A stretch of 64,000 bases of DNA from Ameyamaea chiangmaiensis (GCF_025995235.1 NZ_BAPT01000041.1:1-64000); one strand, 5' to 3'; positions 24,345-32,040 are shown, counted from the stretch's first letter. Notes: generated from the sequence alone by a model not told the origin. A program made the numbers and translations.

Positions 24345-25376
24345 ATGTCCGCCGCTTCAAAGACCATTCCCGCCACGCTGATCGCCGGCGACGGCATCGG
24401 CCCGGAAATCATGGCGTCCGTCACGGAAATCCTCGACGTTATCGGCGCGCCGTTCGATTGGGATCCGCAACGGGCTGGCATGGACGGCGTGGAACATGCC
24501 GGAAACCCGCTGCCGGCGGAGACGCTGACCTCTATCCGTCGCACGGGTCTGGCCCTCAAGGGGCCGCTGACCACGCCTGTGGGTGGTGGTTTCAAGTCGA
24601 TCAACGTGACCCTGCGCCAGGAATTCGGCCTGTACGCGAACGTGCGGCCGACACGGACGATCGTTCCCGGCGGTCGGTTCGACGATATCGATATCGTTCT
24701 GTTCCGTGAGAACCTCGAAGGCTATTACGCGGCCCTGGAACATTATGTTCCGGCTGACGGCGACCCGCAGGGCATGGCGATCAGCTCCGGCTACACGACG
24801 CGCAAGGAATGTCAGCGTATCGTGCGCTATGCCTTCGAATACGCGCTGAAGAACGGCCGCAAGAAGGTCACGCTGGTCCACAAGGCCAACATCCTGAAGC
24901 TTCTGACCGGCCTGTTCCTTGAAGAAGGCCGCAAGGTCGCCAAGGAATATGAAGGCCGTATCGAGGTGAACGAACGCATCGTCGACGCCTGCGCGATGCA
25001 GCTGGTGACCAACCCGTGGCAGTATGACGTGATCGTCACGACCAACCTGTTCGGCGACATCCTGTCCGATCTGACCGCCGGTCTGGTTGGCGGTCTTGGC
25101 ATGGCGCCGGGTGCGAACATCGGCAGCGACGCCGCTATTTTCGAGGCCGTGCATGGCTCTGCGCCGGACATCGCGGGCCAGGATCTGGCCAATCCGCTCG
25201 CTCTTTTGCTGGCCGCGGGCATGATGTTGCAGCATATCGGCCGTCAGGACCTCGACACGCGTCTTCAGGCGGGGATCGACAAGGTTATCAAGACCGACAA
25301 GGTCCGCACCCGTGATCTCGGCGGTACGGTCGGCACGCGCGAACTGACCGCCGCCCTGAAGCAGGCCGTGGCCTGA
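24345..25376 (+). CDS. icd: Isocitrate dehydrogenase, NAD-dependent type
   Basis: TCA-cycle enzyme of the isocitrate/isopropylmalate dehydrogenase family, 343 aa. Visible are IAGDGIGPEIM, the substrate loop GGGFKSINVTLRQEFGLYANVRP with the Ser and Arg residues that bind isocitrate, the YYAALEHY catalytic Tyr region, LVHKANILKL (catalytic Lys), TTNLFGDILSDLTAGLVGGLG (metal-binding Asp residues) and HGSAPDIAG, the NAD-type cofactor loop. The length and NAD loop fit the short homodimeric NAD-IDH used by acetic acid bacteria instead of the NADP enzyme. GAGGAGA lies just before the ATG at 24345; an open extension upstream has no similarity. A probable terminator follows. Confidence 0.93.
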   Translation: MSAASKTIPATLIAGDGIGPEIMASVTEILDVIGAPFDWDPQRAGMDGVEHAGNPLPAETLTSIRRTGLALKGPLTTPVGGGFKSINVTLRQEFGLYANVRPTRTIVPGGRFDDIDIVLFRENLEGYYAALEHYVPADGDPQGMAISSGYTTRKECQRIVRYAFEYALKNGRKKVTLVHKANILKLLTGLFLEEGRKVAKEYEGRIEVNERIVDACAMQLVTNPWQYDVIVTTNLFGDILSDLTAGLVGGLGMAPGANIGSDAAIFEAVHGSAPDIAGQDLANPLALLLAAGMMLQHIGRQDLDTRLQAGIDKVIKTDKVRTRDLGGTVGTRELTAALKQAVA

Positions 25377-25386
25377 CGCTCGGGCG

Positions 25387-25421
25387 CAGGCGGCAGGGAC
25401 GTATTTTTCGTCCGCCTGTTT
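25387..25421 (+). terminator. Possible terminator after icd
   Basis: A hairpin with arms CAGGCG...GACG and CGTCCGCCTG (a five-base bulge in the left arm, loop TATTTTT) ends in TTT shortly after the icd stop codon. The bulge and short T-run make it a weak candidate. Confidence 0.45.
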
Positions 25422-25456
25422 ACCACTCGTAAAGGCGATGCCGTCATGCAGGAAGC

Positions 25457-26245
25457 ATGCTTCGGTGTCGCCTTCTCTCGTGTTTGCTGTTTCTGTTGAT
25501 CGTGGTTGCGTGTCCGGCATGCGGGCGCGCGCAGGATGCTGCGGCCTGTCAAGGCGCCGCCGCGATGGCGGAACGTGCGTGGGGGTTGCCCGCCCGACTG
25601 CTCGAGGCCATCGGGCGGGTCGAAAGCGGCCGTTACGATACCATGTCGCACAGCGTTCGCGCGTGGCCGTGGACGATCAACGCGCAGGGGCAGGGCTATT
25701 TCTACCCCGACAAGGCGACAGCCATTGCGGCGGCGCAGCGTTTCATCGCCTCCGGTATACGCTCGATCGACGTCGGGTGCATGCAGATCAACCTGCACCA
25801 TCACCCCGACGCCTTCGCGTCGTTGCAGGAGGCGTTCGATCCTTACAGAAACGCTGACTACGCCGCGCGCTTTCTCCGCGGGTTGTTTACCGATCACCCG
25901 TCATGGAGCGCGGCGGCCGGGGCCTACCATTCCCTGACCCCCGAATTCGGCGCACCCTATGCACGCAAGGTCATGGCCGTGTGGCACGGCGGCACCGAAG
26001 GGGATCTGTTCGCGACCCCGCCGCAGGAAGATCCCGGCACGCACATCGTCCGGCCATTCCCGTTCGGGCGTCCATTTGCGTTGCCAACGCGTGGATTTGC
26101 ACCCAAGGCACGGGTTATTCCGCTGGGTGGCCATGCCATGGCACCCGGCGTGCTCGCGGGCACAGGGCGGTCACTCGCGGCCTATCGCACCGTGCCGATC
26201 CGCTTGGCCTCGACCAGCCCGTTACGCCTCGCGGGATTGCCCTGA
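25457..26245 (+). CDS. Exported lytic transglycosylase (SLT family)
   Basis: Predicted periplasmic peptidoglycan lytic transglycosylase, 262 aa. A signal peptide (LLSCLLFLLIVVACPACG) precedes a lysozyme-like SLT domain: the catalytic Glu region ARLLEAIGRVESGRYD, the SVRAWPWTINAQGQGYFY block, DVGCMQINLHHHPDAF and YRNADYAARFLRGL, ending in AAAGAYHSLTPE. These match the group of SLT proteins with a conserved AWPWTxN block, often linked to flagella or secretion systems, though none is adjacent here. The C-terminal 80 residues are Pro/Gly-rich and unmatched. The Cys residues in VACPACG might form a lipobox, but the spacing is not clearly one. Confidence 0.85.
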   Translation: MLRCRLLSCLLFLLIVVACPACGRAQDAAACQGAAAMAERAWGLPARLLEAIGRVESGRYDTMSHSVRAWPWTINAQGQGYFYPDKATAIAAAQRFIASGIRSIDVGCMQINLHHHPDAFASLQEAFDPYRNADYAARFLRGLFTDHPSWSAAAGAYHSLTPEFGAPYARKVMAVWHGGTEGDLFATPPQEDPGTHIVRPFPFGRPFALPTRGFAPKARVIPLGGHAMAPGVLAGTGRSLAAYRTVPIRLASTSPLRLAGLP

Positions 26246-26307
26246 TCTACGCCGCGCGATAGGGCGAGAGACGCGCGCATCGTCCGGTCGGGCGGGCAGG
26301 GGGCAAT

Positions 26308-26658
26308 ATGACACTGACACTATACGGAATTAAAGCGTGTGACACGATGAAGAAGGCGCGCGTCTGGCTGGAGACGCATGCCATCGACGTGGTGTTCCAT
26401 GACTACAAAACAGCGGGTATCGATCGCCGCACGCTTGAGCGATGGGTGGCAGCCAAGGGCTGGGAGACGATCCTCAACCGCGCCGGGACCACGTTTCGCA
26501 AGCTGCCAGAGGCCGACCGGTTGGCTCTGACCCCCGAGCGGGCTGTGACTCTGATGCTTGCCCAGCCGTCGATGATCAAGCGTCCCGTCCTCGAGGGCGA
26601 CGGAACGCTGATCGTCGGTTTCCGGCCCGAGTTTTACGAGACCCTGCTGTCCGCGTGA
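26308..26658 (+). CDS. yffB: ArsC/Spx-family protein (YffB-like)
   Basis: Thioredoxin-fold protein of 116 aa from the arsenate-reductase-like family. The N-terminus MTLTLYGIKACDTMKKA has the single active-site Cys at residue 11, and the family features DYKTAGIDRRTLERWV, GWETILNRAGTTFRKL and SMIKRPVLEGDGTLIVGF are present. YffB-type proteins lack the arginine set of true arsenate reductases and their substrate is not defined, possibly a glutathione-dependent thiol reduction. A G-rich ribosome site precedes the ATG at 26308. The 3' end overlaps the convergent HAD phosphatase gene by 25 bases. Confidence 0.9.
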   Translation: MTLTLYGIKACDTMKKARVWLETHAIDVVFHDYKTAGIDRRTLERWVAAKGWETILNRAGTTFRKLPEADRLALTPERAVTLMLAQPSMIKRPVLEGDGTLIVGFRPEFYETLLSA

Positions 26659-27404
26659 TCATGGCGTCGCGCGGCAGCGAGTTGCTCGGCGACGAGGCCG
26701 GGCAGATCGGCCGGTGCGGCGGCCAGCTGGTCCGCGCCTGCCTCGGTCAGTTCGTCCGCCCCGCCATAGCCCCACAGAACGCCGATGGCGCGTACGCGAT
26801 TGGCATGCGCGCCCGAGATGTCAAAGCGGCGGTCGCCCACCATGACCGCGTGCTCTGGCGCGATTCGGTGTTGACGCAGCAGTTCGGCAATCAATTCGGG
26901 CTTCTCAGCCCCGCTATCGTCCGGTCTGGCACCATGAAGCTGCGTGAAATAGCCATCCAGTTCGCGCAGGCCCAGGATGGCGCGCGCCAGATGGACCGGC
27001 TTCGACGTCGCGAGAAACAGCCGCGCGGGGGAGGCCGCAAATCCCGCGATGACGTCGCGCATGCCGTCATAGACCGGGCTATGGTGCATGCCCCGGCTTT
27101 CATACAGGGCGCGATAGCGACGAACAGCGTCTTCGACACGGTCGTCACCATAGCGATGCAGGATTTCGCCGATCAGGTCATGCAGCGGGGGCCCGACCAC
27201 CCAGGTCAGGTCCTGCGACAGGTCCGGCTCGTGTCCCATGTCGCGCAGAACGTCATGGATGGTGGAAATGATCCCGTGACGGGAATCGATGATGGTCCCG
27301 TCCAGATCCAGAAGGATTGCCGAGCCGTGGGGAAGGGCGGATGGCCCAGTGTCGGAAAGCACGTCGTTCAAAACCGGAAACTCCTCTCGGCGTCGGTCGA
27401 TCAT
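26634..27404 (-). CDS. HAD-family hydrolase, phosphoglycolate phosphatase-like
   Basis: Haloacid dehalogenase superfamily phosphatase, 256 aa from the ATG at 27404. Motif I is LLDLDGTIIDSR (nucleophile Asp plus acid/base Asp), motif II LFLATSKP, the Lys region EKPELIAELL, and motif IV VMVGDRRFDISGAHAN. The cap lies between motifs I and II as in subclass I (Gph/YbbQ) enzymes, and the SKP triplet with ELDGYFTQLHG is typical of phosphoglycolate-phosphatase-like proteins. About 30 residues precede motif I, so a slightly later start is possible; the open frame also extends upstream to 27479. It overlaps yffB tail to tail. Confidence 0.85.
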   Translation of the reverse strand: MIDRRREEFPVLNDVLSDTGPSALPHGSAILLDLDGTIIDSRHGIISTIHDVLRDMGHEPDLSQDLTWVVGPPLHDLIGEILHRYGDDRVEDAVRRYRALYESRGMHHSPVYDGMRDVIAGFAASPARLFLATSKPVHLARAILGLRELDGYFTQLHGARPDDSGAEKPELIAELLRQHRIAPEHAVMVGDRRFDISGAHANRVRAIGVLWGYGGADELTEAGADQLAAAPADLPGLVAEQLAAARRHDHADSRVS

Positions 27405-27480
27405 AGACGCACTCAGGGAATAATGCGACGCTGGGGCCCTGGTCGCCCCAATGATGCTGTTTTGCATGCGAGACGTCACG

Positions 27481-28230
27481 ATGCCTCAACCCGCTGCCAC
27501 GGCCACCGGACTGTCGGATGTGGGTTTCAATCCGAAGCGCCTCTCCCCCGGCATTTCCGCGCCGGCATCCACGAAAGGACAGGGGCCGGATGATGCTACC
27601 CTGGTGCGCGCCCTTCTGGCGGCCGCTATGCCCGCCCATGGCAGTGTTGATGCAGTGGCCGATGTCTGCCTGTCGCGCTTCGGTTCCTATGCCGGGTTGT
27701 TGAGCGCCCCACCGACGGAGTTGCGCACGCTCTCGGGCCTTGGACCGCACGCCCTGTCGGCGATCCGGCTGATGCATGAGGCCGCGCTGCGACTGGTGCG
27801 CGCCCGGATCGACCAGCGCGATGTGCTGGCGGACCAGTCCGCCGTCATCGATTATCTGGCCGCGGTTCTCTCACGCGAGAGGATCGAACAGTTCCGGTTG
27901 CTGTTTCTCGACCAGGAGCGCCGCCTGATCGCTGATGAGGCGCAGGCGCGTGGCACGGTCAATCACACGCCGGTCTATCCGCGCGAAGTCGCCCATCGGG
28001 CGGTCGAACATGGAGCGGCGACCGTCATTCTGGTTCACAATCATCCCACGGGCGACCCAACCCCGTCGGAGGCCGATCTTGTAATGACGCGCCAGATCGT
28101 CGCGGCGTGTGCGGCGATCGGCGTGGGTGTGACCGACCACATCATCATGGGCAATGGGCGCTGGCTCAGCTTTGCCGAGCGCGGCCTGATCGATCAGGCG
28201 ACGGCTTCGGCGTCCTCAGGTTCCGTCTGA
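27481..28230 (+). CDS. radC: RadC family protein (JAMM site intact)
   Basis: RadC (UPF0758) protein, 249 aa from the ATG at 27481; an upstream ATG at 27451 would add ten residues. An N-terminal helix-hairpin-helix region (LSGLGPHALSAIRLMHE) leads to a JAB/JAMM domain with FLDQERRLIADE, the TVNHTPVYPREV strand and the metal motif VHNHPTGDPTPSEAD (His near 186), ending DHIIMGNGRWLSFAERGLI. Despite the name, direct evidence for a repair role of the family is weak. It is the complete counterpart of the metal-less paralogue near 18.8 kb. Its 3' end overlaps purK by 37 bases tail to tail. Confidence 0.93.
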   Translation: MPQPAATATGLSDVGFNPKRLSPGISAPASTKGQGPDDATLVRALLAAAMPAHGSVDAVADVCLSRFGSYAGLLSAPPTELRTLSGLGPHALSAIRLMHEAALRLVRARIDQRDVLADQSAVIDYLAAVLSRERIEQFRLLFLDQERRLIADEAQARGTVNHTPVYPREVAHRAVEHGAATVILVHNHPTGDPTPSEADLVMTRQIVAACAAIGVGVTDHIIMGNGRWLSFAERGLIDQATASASSGSV

Positions 28231-29396
28231 AAAGACGGGGCATCGTCGCGACGCAAGGGACCGAGCGCGGCCTGAATCCCGAACTCGCCTGGCATCGCGC
28301 CACGCGGGAACAGCAGGTTTACATGCCCCATCTTGCGCCCGTCACGCGCGTCGGTCTTGCCGTACAGATGGAGGGCAAGACCGGGCGTGGCAATGATCTC
28401 GCCGCACAGCGCCACGTCCGCCGGACCGATCAAATTGCGCATCACCGCGTCGGAATGGCGCCCCGGATCGACTAGCGGCAGTCCGGCGACGGCACGCACA
28501 TGCATCTCGAACTGGTCGACCAGACACGCATTCATCGTCCAGTGACCGGAATTGTGAGGCCGGGGCGCGATCTCGTTGATCAGCAATGCGCCGTCGGCCG
28601 TGACAAACATTTCCACCCCGAGCAGCCCCACGAGATCAAGCCGTTCGGCGATCCTGACCGCCATGGCCCGGGCCTCCCGCGCAAGGGACGCCTCAATCCG
28701 GGCCGGGGCTATGCTGATATCGAGGATGCCGTCGCGATGGCGATTTTCGGTCGGGTCGAAGGTCACGACGTGACCATCCACGCCGCGCGCGACCATAACG
28801 CTGATTTCGCGGGCGAAATCGACCAGCCCCTCGGCCACCAGCGGGTGCGGGCGCAGCCGGTCGAAGGCGGCATCCCGTTCGGCGTCCGAGGACGGGCGTG
28901 CCTGTCCCTTGCCGTCATAGCCCAGTCGCGTGGTTTTCAGGACGAAGGGATATCCCAGCGTCTCGGCCGCCGTGTGAAGATCGGCGCGCGTGGTGACGGC
29001 ATGCCAGGGTGCCACCGGCAGGCCCGCGTCGGCCATGAAACGCTTTTCCGCAAGCCGGTCCTGGCTGATGCGCAAGATGGCACCGGCGGGCCGGACAGGC
29101 CGCTGTGAGGCCAGAAAGTCGAGACCGTCGGCACTGATGTTCTCGAACTCGAACGTCACGACGTCCACATGGTCGGCAAAATGCTTCAGCGTTTCGGTGT
29201 CGTTGAACGGCCCGATCGTCGCGTCGTTGCAGACCTGCACCGCGGGGTCGCTGCGGGAGGCCGCCAGAACGTGTGTCTGAAACCCAAGCCGGGCAGCGGC
29301 CATTGCGGACATTCGTCCGAGCTGGCCACCGCCGACAATGCCGATGCGGGCGTCCGGCGCCAGCGCGTTGGAGGCGAAGCGGGGCAGTGGGCTCAT
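28194..29396 (-). CDS. purK: 5-(carboxyamino)imidazole ribonucleotide synthase
   Basis: ATP-grasp enzyme converting AIR, bicarbonate and ATP to N5-CAIR in purine synthesis, 400 aa. Recognisable are the N-terminal GIVGGGQLGRM pre-ATP-grasp fold, VTFEFENISADGL, FVLKTTRLGYDGKGQ, EGLVDFAREISVMVAR and the metal region INEIAPRPHNSGHWT. The ATG at 29396 overlaps the stop of purE by four bases (ATGA), so the two are translationally coupled and work in sequence: PurK makes N5-CAIR and PurE rearranges it to CAIR. The 3' end overlaps radC by 37 bases on the other strand. Confidence 0.96.
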   Translation of the reverse strand: MSPLPRFASNALAPDARIGIVGGGQLGRMSAMAAARLGFQTHVLAASRSDPAVQVCNDATIGPFNDTETLKHFADHVDVVTFEFENISADGLDFLASQRPVRPAGAILRISQDRLAEKRFMADAGLPVAPWHAVTTRADLHTAAETLGYPFVLKTTRLGYDGKGQARPSSDAERDAAFDRLRPHPLVAEGLVDFAREISVMVARGVDGHVVTFDPTENRHRDGILDISIAPARIEASLAREARAMAVRIAERLDLVGLLGVEMFVTADGALLINEIAPRPHNSGHWTMNACLVDQFEMHVRAVAGLPLVDPGRHSDAVMRNLIGPADVALCGEIIATPGLALHLYGKTDARDGRKMGHVNLLFPRGAMPGEFGIQAALGPLRRDDAPSFQTEPEDAEAVA

Positions 29397-29956
29397 GCCG
29401 GTTCGTCCGCCACGCCCGCTGTCTGCATCGCGCGCCATGTCTCCAGCCGCGCGGCCAGTTCCGCGTCTGACAACGCCAGGATCGACGCCGCGAGCAGGCC
29501 CGCGTTCTTGGCCCCCGCCTTGCCAATGGCCAGCGTTCCGACGGGGACGCCGCCGGGCATCTGCACGATCGACAGCAGACTATCCATCCCGCTGAGCGCG
29601 TGCGACTGCACCGGCACGCCGAGTACCGGCAGGCACGTCCAGGCGGCGCACATGCCCGGCAGGTGCGCCGCCCCGCCGGCACCCGCGATGATGACCTTCA
29701 GGCCGCGCCCGGCGGCGCTGCGTGCGTAATCGGCGAGACGATCGGGCGTGCGATGGGCGGACACGATCCGGGCCTCGAACGGGATAGCGAACTCTTCCAG
29801 AATCTCGGTCGCGTGGCGCATCGTGTCCCAGTCCGACTGGCTGCCCATGATCACGCCGACGCGCGACGCATCGCCGGGCGGGGCGTCACGGCTGGTTTGC
29901 GGCACGGCGGCGGGGGCGGTCTGCAGGGGGGCGGGAGCGTCGGGATGATCGTTCAT
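29393..29956 (-). CDS. purE: 5-(carboxyamino)imidazole ribonucleotide mutase
   Basis: Class I PurE mutase converting N5-CAIR to CAIR, 187 aa. The signature GVIMGSQSDWDTMRHA, the SAHRTPDRL loop with the catalytic His, AGAGGAAHLPGM and GVPVQSHALSGMDSLLSIVQMPGGVPVGT are complete. The first 35 residues are a Pro/Ala-rich extension not needed for the fold. I use the ATG at 29956; a TTG at 29968, which touches the stop codon of the upstream ydcH gene, is an alternative. The order ydcH-purE-purK on one strand with near-zero spacing indicates an operon. Confidence 0.96.
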   Translation of the reverse strand: MNDHPDAPAPLQTAPAAVPQTSRDAPPGDASRVGVIMGSQSDWDTMRHATEILEEFAIPFEARIVSAHRTPDRLADYARSAAGRGLKVIIAGAGGAAHLPGMCAAWTCLPVLGVPVQSHALSGMDSLLSIVQMPGGVPVGTLAIGKAGAKNAGLLAASILALSDAELAARLETWRAMQTAGVADEPA

Positions 29957-29968
29957 GGCATCACGCAA

Positions 29969-30169
29969 TCAGGCTATACTGTCGGGGATAAGACGGCTTT
30001 CCAGCCGCATGATTTCGTCCTTGAGCAGCAGCTTGCGTTTTTTGAGGCGCTGCAGCTGCAACTGGTCGCTCAGATGTTCGGCCAAGCGTGAGATCACGGT
30101 GTCGAGGTCTCTGTGTTCGCTGCGAAGCTCATGCAGTTTACGAATCAGCGTATCGCGGTCTGTCAGCAT
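29969..30169 (-). CDS. YdcH family protein (DUF465)
   Basis: Small helical protein of 66 aa. It begins MLTDRDTLIRKLHELRSEH and ends in LQLQRLKKRKLLLKDEIMRLE, the DUF465 pattern of an amphipathic helix hairpin with the conserved LKK-x-KLxLKDEI block. The family is widespread in Proteobacteria with no assigned function. The ATG at 30169 is preferred over a 28-residue upstream extension. Its stop is 12 bases before the purE ATG, so it is the first gene of the purine operon here. A second DUF465 gene starts 224 bases away on the opposite strand. Confidence 0.88.
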   Translation of the reverse strand: MLTDRDTLIRKLHELRSEHRDLDTVISRLAEHLSDQLQLQRLKKRKLLLKDEIMRLESRLIPDSIA

Positions 30170-30393
30170 GGCGCCTGTGTCTGTGACGTGGTGGAGCCCC
30201 GGGGTCGTCGATCGAGCCGGTGCACAGCGCGATGCGTCCAACCCCTCTAGCATACCGTGCCGCGCATTTATATCGCCCGCAAGGGATGATCCAGATGCAT
30301 GGATTATCTGCGTTGCCCGGAAAAAAAAGCATGGAAACCGGGACCGGAACCTCGTTAGCCTGACCGTGTGGCAATCAGGTTACAGGAGGTCTC

Positions 30394-30564
30394 ATGTCGC
30401 GCCAGTCCCGCATCACCAGTCTTCGTGCCCGTCACCATCGCCTCGACGAACGTATCTTCGACGAAGACCACCGCCCGCTGCCCGATCAACGCGTACTCAT
30501 GTGCCTCAAGCTGGAAAAGCTCAAACTCAAGGAAGAAATCGAGCGTCTCGCTGGTCAGGGCTGA
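30394..30564 (+). CDS. Second YdcH-like small protein (DUF465)
   Basis: Short gene of 56 codons with a strong AGGAGG site ending four bases before the ATG. The product starts MSRQSRITSLRARHHRLDE and ends LCLKLEKLKLKEEIERLAG in DUF465 style, with the K-L-x-L-K-E-E-I core. It is shorter than the first copy and has an acidic central patch (ERIFDEDHRP). It faces the ydcH-purE-purK operon head to head, so the 224 bases between them must hold both promoters; that interval includes a run of eight A near 30324. The function is unknown. Confidence 0.82.
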   Translation: MSRQSRITSLRARHHRLDERIFDEDHRPLPDQRVLMCLKLEKLKLKEEIERLAGQG

Positions 30565-30603
30565 ACCGGACGTCCCCGCCCGCTCACGGGCGGGGACAGT
30601 GGA

Positions 30604-31185
30604 TCAGTAAGCGTCGGCGTCGGTGTCCGGCAGCGGGGCAGGCACTACCGCACCCTCGCGCGTCAGGCGCTCGTTCGCGGACGTGACAGCGGCATTCAGG
30701 TCGGTCTGGCTGCACAGGCCCAAGATCACGGGATCGCGGGGCTTGATATTGGCGCTGTTCCAGTGTTGCCGGTCGCGAACCTTGGCGATGGTGTCCTTGG
30801 TCGTCCCCAGAAGCTTGATGATCTGTGGCTCGGACAACTGCGGGTACGTCCGCAGGATGAACGCGATCGCATCGGGACGGTCGTTGCGCTTGGCCACAGG
30901 TGTGTAGCGTGCGCCCTTGGAGCGACGCGCGACGGGGCTATTCTGCGGCGCCATGCGCAGGCGAAGGTTTGAGTCCGCCTCGCAACGCTTGATTTCGCTG
31001 GCGTCGATCTGACGGTTGGCGACGGGGTCGTAGCCTACGATGCCCTGCGCGACTTCGCCGTCGGCAATAGCCTGAACCTCCAGCGGGTGCATGCCGCAGA
31101 ACTCGGCAATCTGCGTGAAGGTCAGAGCCGTCTTCTCGATCAACCAGACAGCGGTGGCTTTGGGCATCAACGGCAAGGCGGTCAT
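30604..31185 (-). CDS. trcR: Cell-cycle transcriptional regulator TrcR (DUF1013)
   Basis: Alphaproteobacteria-specific regulator, 193 aa. The sequence matches DUF1013 throughout: MPKATAVWLIEKTALTF, IAEFCGMHPLEVQAIADGEVA, GYDPVANRQ, EIKRCEADSNLRL, and the second half DAIAFILRTYPQLSEPQIIKLLGTTKDTI with RDRQHW. The two helix-turn-helix-like segments fit DNA binding. The C. crescentus homologue is reported as TrcR, a cell-cycle transcription factor associated with RNA polymerase. CAGGA lies six bases before the ATG at 31185; an open frame upstream to 31341 has no similarity. It stands alone, downstream of hsp20 on the same strand, separated by a terminator. Confidence 0.93.
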   Translation of the reverse strand: MTALPLMPKATAVWLIEKTALTFTQIAEFCGMHPLEVQAIADGEVAQGIVGYDPVANRQIDASEIKRCEADSNLRLRMAPQNSPVARRSKGARYTPVAKRNDRPDAIAFILRTYPQLSEPQIIKLLGTTKDTIAKVRDRQHWNSANIKPRDPVILGLCSQTDLNAAVTSANERLTREGAVVPAPLPDTDADAY

Positions 31186-31347
31186 ATCAAATCCTGTTCT
31201 CGCGTATGACGTGCCATACGCAGGCCGGATCGTCCCACCGTGATGTTCCCTTGGAGGGGCGTCTCGCGTGCCTGCCGGCGCGCCAAGATCATCGCCGGAT
31301 ATGGACGCTCGCCCCACGCAGGTCAAGGGCGCACGCCGCATGGTAGG

Positions 31348-31382
31348 AAAAAGCGGCAGGGTCGCCTCGCGACGACCCTGCC
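31348..31382 (-). terminator. Intrinsic terminator of hsp20
   Basis: On the minus strand a perfect 10-bp stem GGCAGGGTCG / CGACCCTGCC with an eight-base loop is followed two bases later by five T. It lies 18 bases beyond the hsp20 stop codon, a strong Rho-independent terminator. Confidence 0.85.
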
Positions 31383-31400
31383 GTAAGGGTGCGCAAAGCC

Positions 31401-31910
31401 TCAGGCCGCCTGCGCATCGGAAACAATGGCCTGTCCGTCCGTCGTGATCGGCGTAGACGGCTGTCCGTGCTGTTTCACGACGGACGCGCCACCCACCGTG
31501 ATGTCGATCCGACGGGGGCGGGAGGCTTCGGGCACGATATGCCGAACGTCGACGCGCAGCAGGCCGTTATTGAGCGCGGCGGCATCGATCACGATATGAT
31601 CGGCGAGCATGAAGCGCCGCTCGAAGGTGCGCGAGGCGATCCCGCGATGCAGCATCTCGCCGCGCGGCTCGCGTTCGGTGGCGCGGCCGACGACCGTCAG
31701 CGTGCTGTCCGAGACGGTCAGTTCGATGTCGTCCGGGGCGAAGCCCGCCACGGCCATCGTCAGCGCGTAGGTCGACTCGCCGGTCTTCTCGATATTGTAA
31801 GGGGGGTAGGACGCGGCATTGCCGGGCGTCTGAACCGCGTTGTCCACCAGTCGGGCGAGACGGTCGAAACCGATGGCGGTGCGAAAAAGGGGTGCGAAAT
31901 CGTATGTCAA
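31401..31910 (-). CDS. Small heat-shock protein, Hsp20 family
   Basis: ATP-independent holdase chaperone of 169 aa with an alpha-crystallin domain at about residues 38-140 (YNIEKTGESTYALTMAVAGF, LTVVGRATERE, ERRFMLADHIVIDAAALNNGLLRVDV). The N-terminal MTYDFAPLFRTAIGFDRL is typical of class A IbpA-like proteins of alphaproteobacteria. Translation starts at a TTG (31910) right after AGGAGGTTTCC. That ribosome-binding site can be sequestered in a ROSE-type hairpin, and a heat-shock-like promoter lies about 90 bases upstream, so heat should induce it both at transcription and translation. The C-terminal tail after the domain is about 30 residues and polar. Confidence 0.93.
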   Translation of the reverse strand: MTYDFAPLFRTAIGFDRLARLVDNAVQTPGNAASYPPYNIEKTGESTYALTMAVAGFAPDDIELTVSDSTLTVVGRATEREPRGEMLHRGIASRTFERRFMLADHIVIDAAALNNGLLRVDVRHIVPEASRPRRIDITVGGASVVKQHGQPSTPITTDGQAIVSDAQAA

Positions 31911-31991
31911 GGAAACCTCCTGCCAGCAAGGTCGTGGCCGCCGCGATGGGCCGGCCGTTCTGAAGAGCCCGGACCCTTTCGGCGTCCGGAC
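31911..31991 (-). promoter_or_regulatory. ROSE-like RNA thermometer in the hsp20 leader
   Basis: On the minus strand the leader folds into three hairpins. The last, at about 31911-31936, reads GACC-TTGCT-GGC-AGGAGG-TTT: the UUGCU motif pairs with AGGA of the ribosome-binding site with one bulged G, extended by CC/GG and A-U pairs. This U-(U/C)-G-C-U against AGGA pairing is the hallmark of ROSE thermometers found upstream of small heat-shock genes in alphaproteobacteria. Preceding hairpins are CCGGAC/GTCCGG and a GGCC-rich stem. Structure inferred by eye. Confidence 0.72.
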
Positions 31992-31997
31992 ACCCCA

Positions 31998-32029
31998 GAT
32001 GTGGGAAAGCCCGCCCCTTGGTGCAAGGG
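31998..32029 (-). promoter_or_regulatory. Sigma32-like promoter of hsp20
   Basis: On the minus strand CCCTTGCAC (32021-32029) and CCCACATCT (31998-32006) are separated by 14 bases, close to the RpoH pattern CTTGAAA-N(11-16)-CCCCATNT. Transcription would begin near 31991 and give an 80-base leader, the expected length for a ROSE element. Confidence 0.5.
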
Positions 32030-32040
32030 ACGGGCTTTCC
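32004..32040 (-). repeat. 37-base inverted repeat over the hsp20 promoter
   Basis: Two 17-base arms (GGAAAGCCCG-x-CCCTTG and CAAGGG-x-CGGGCTTTCC) with a single mismatch flank a GTG centre. The repeat covers the putative -35 element and ends at the -10. No T-run follows on either strand. It may be an operator, or a second RNA stop behind rpmE. Confidence 0.7.
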
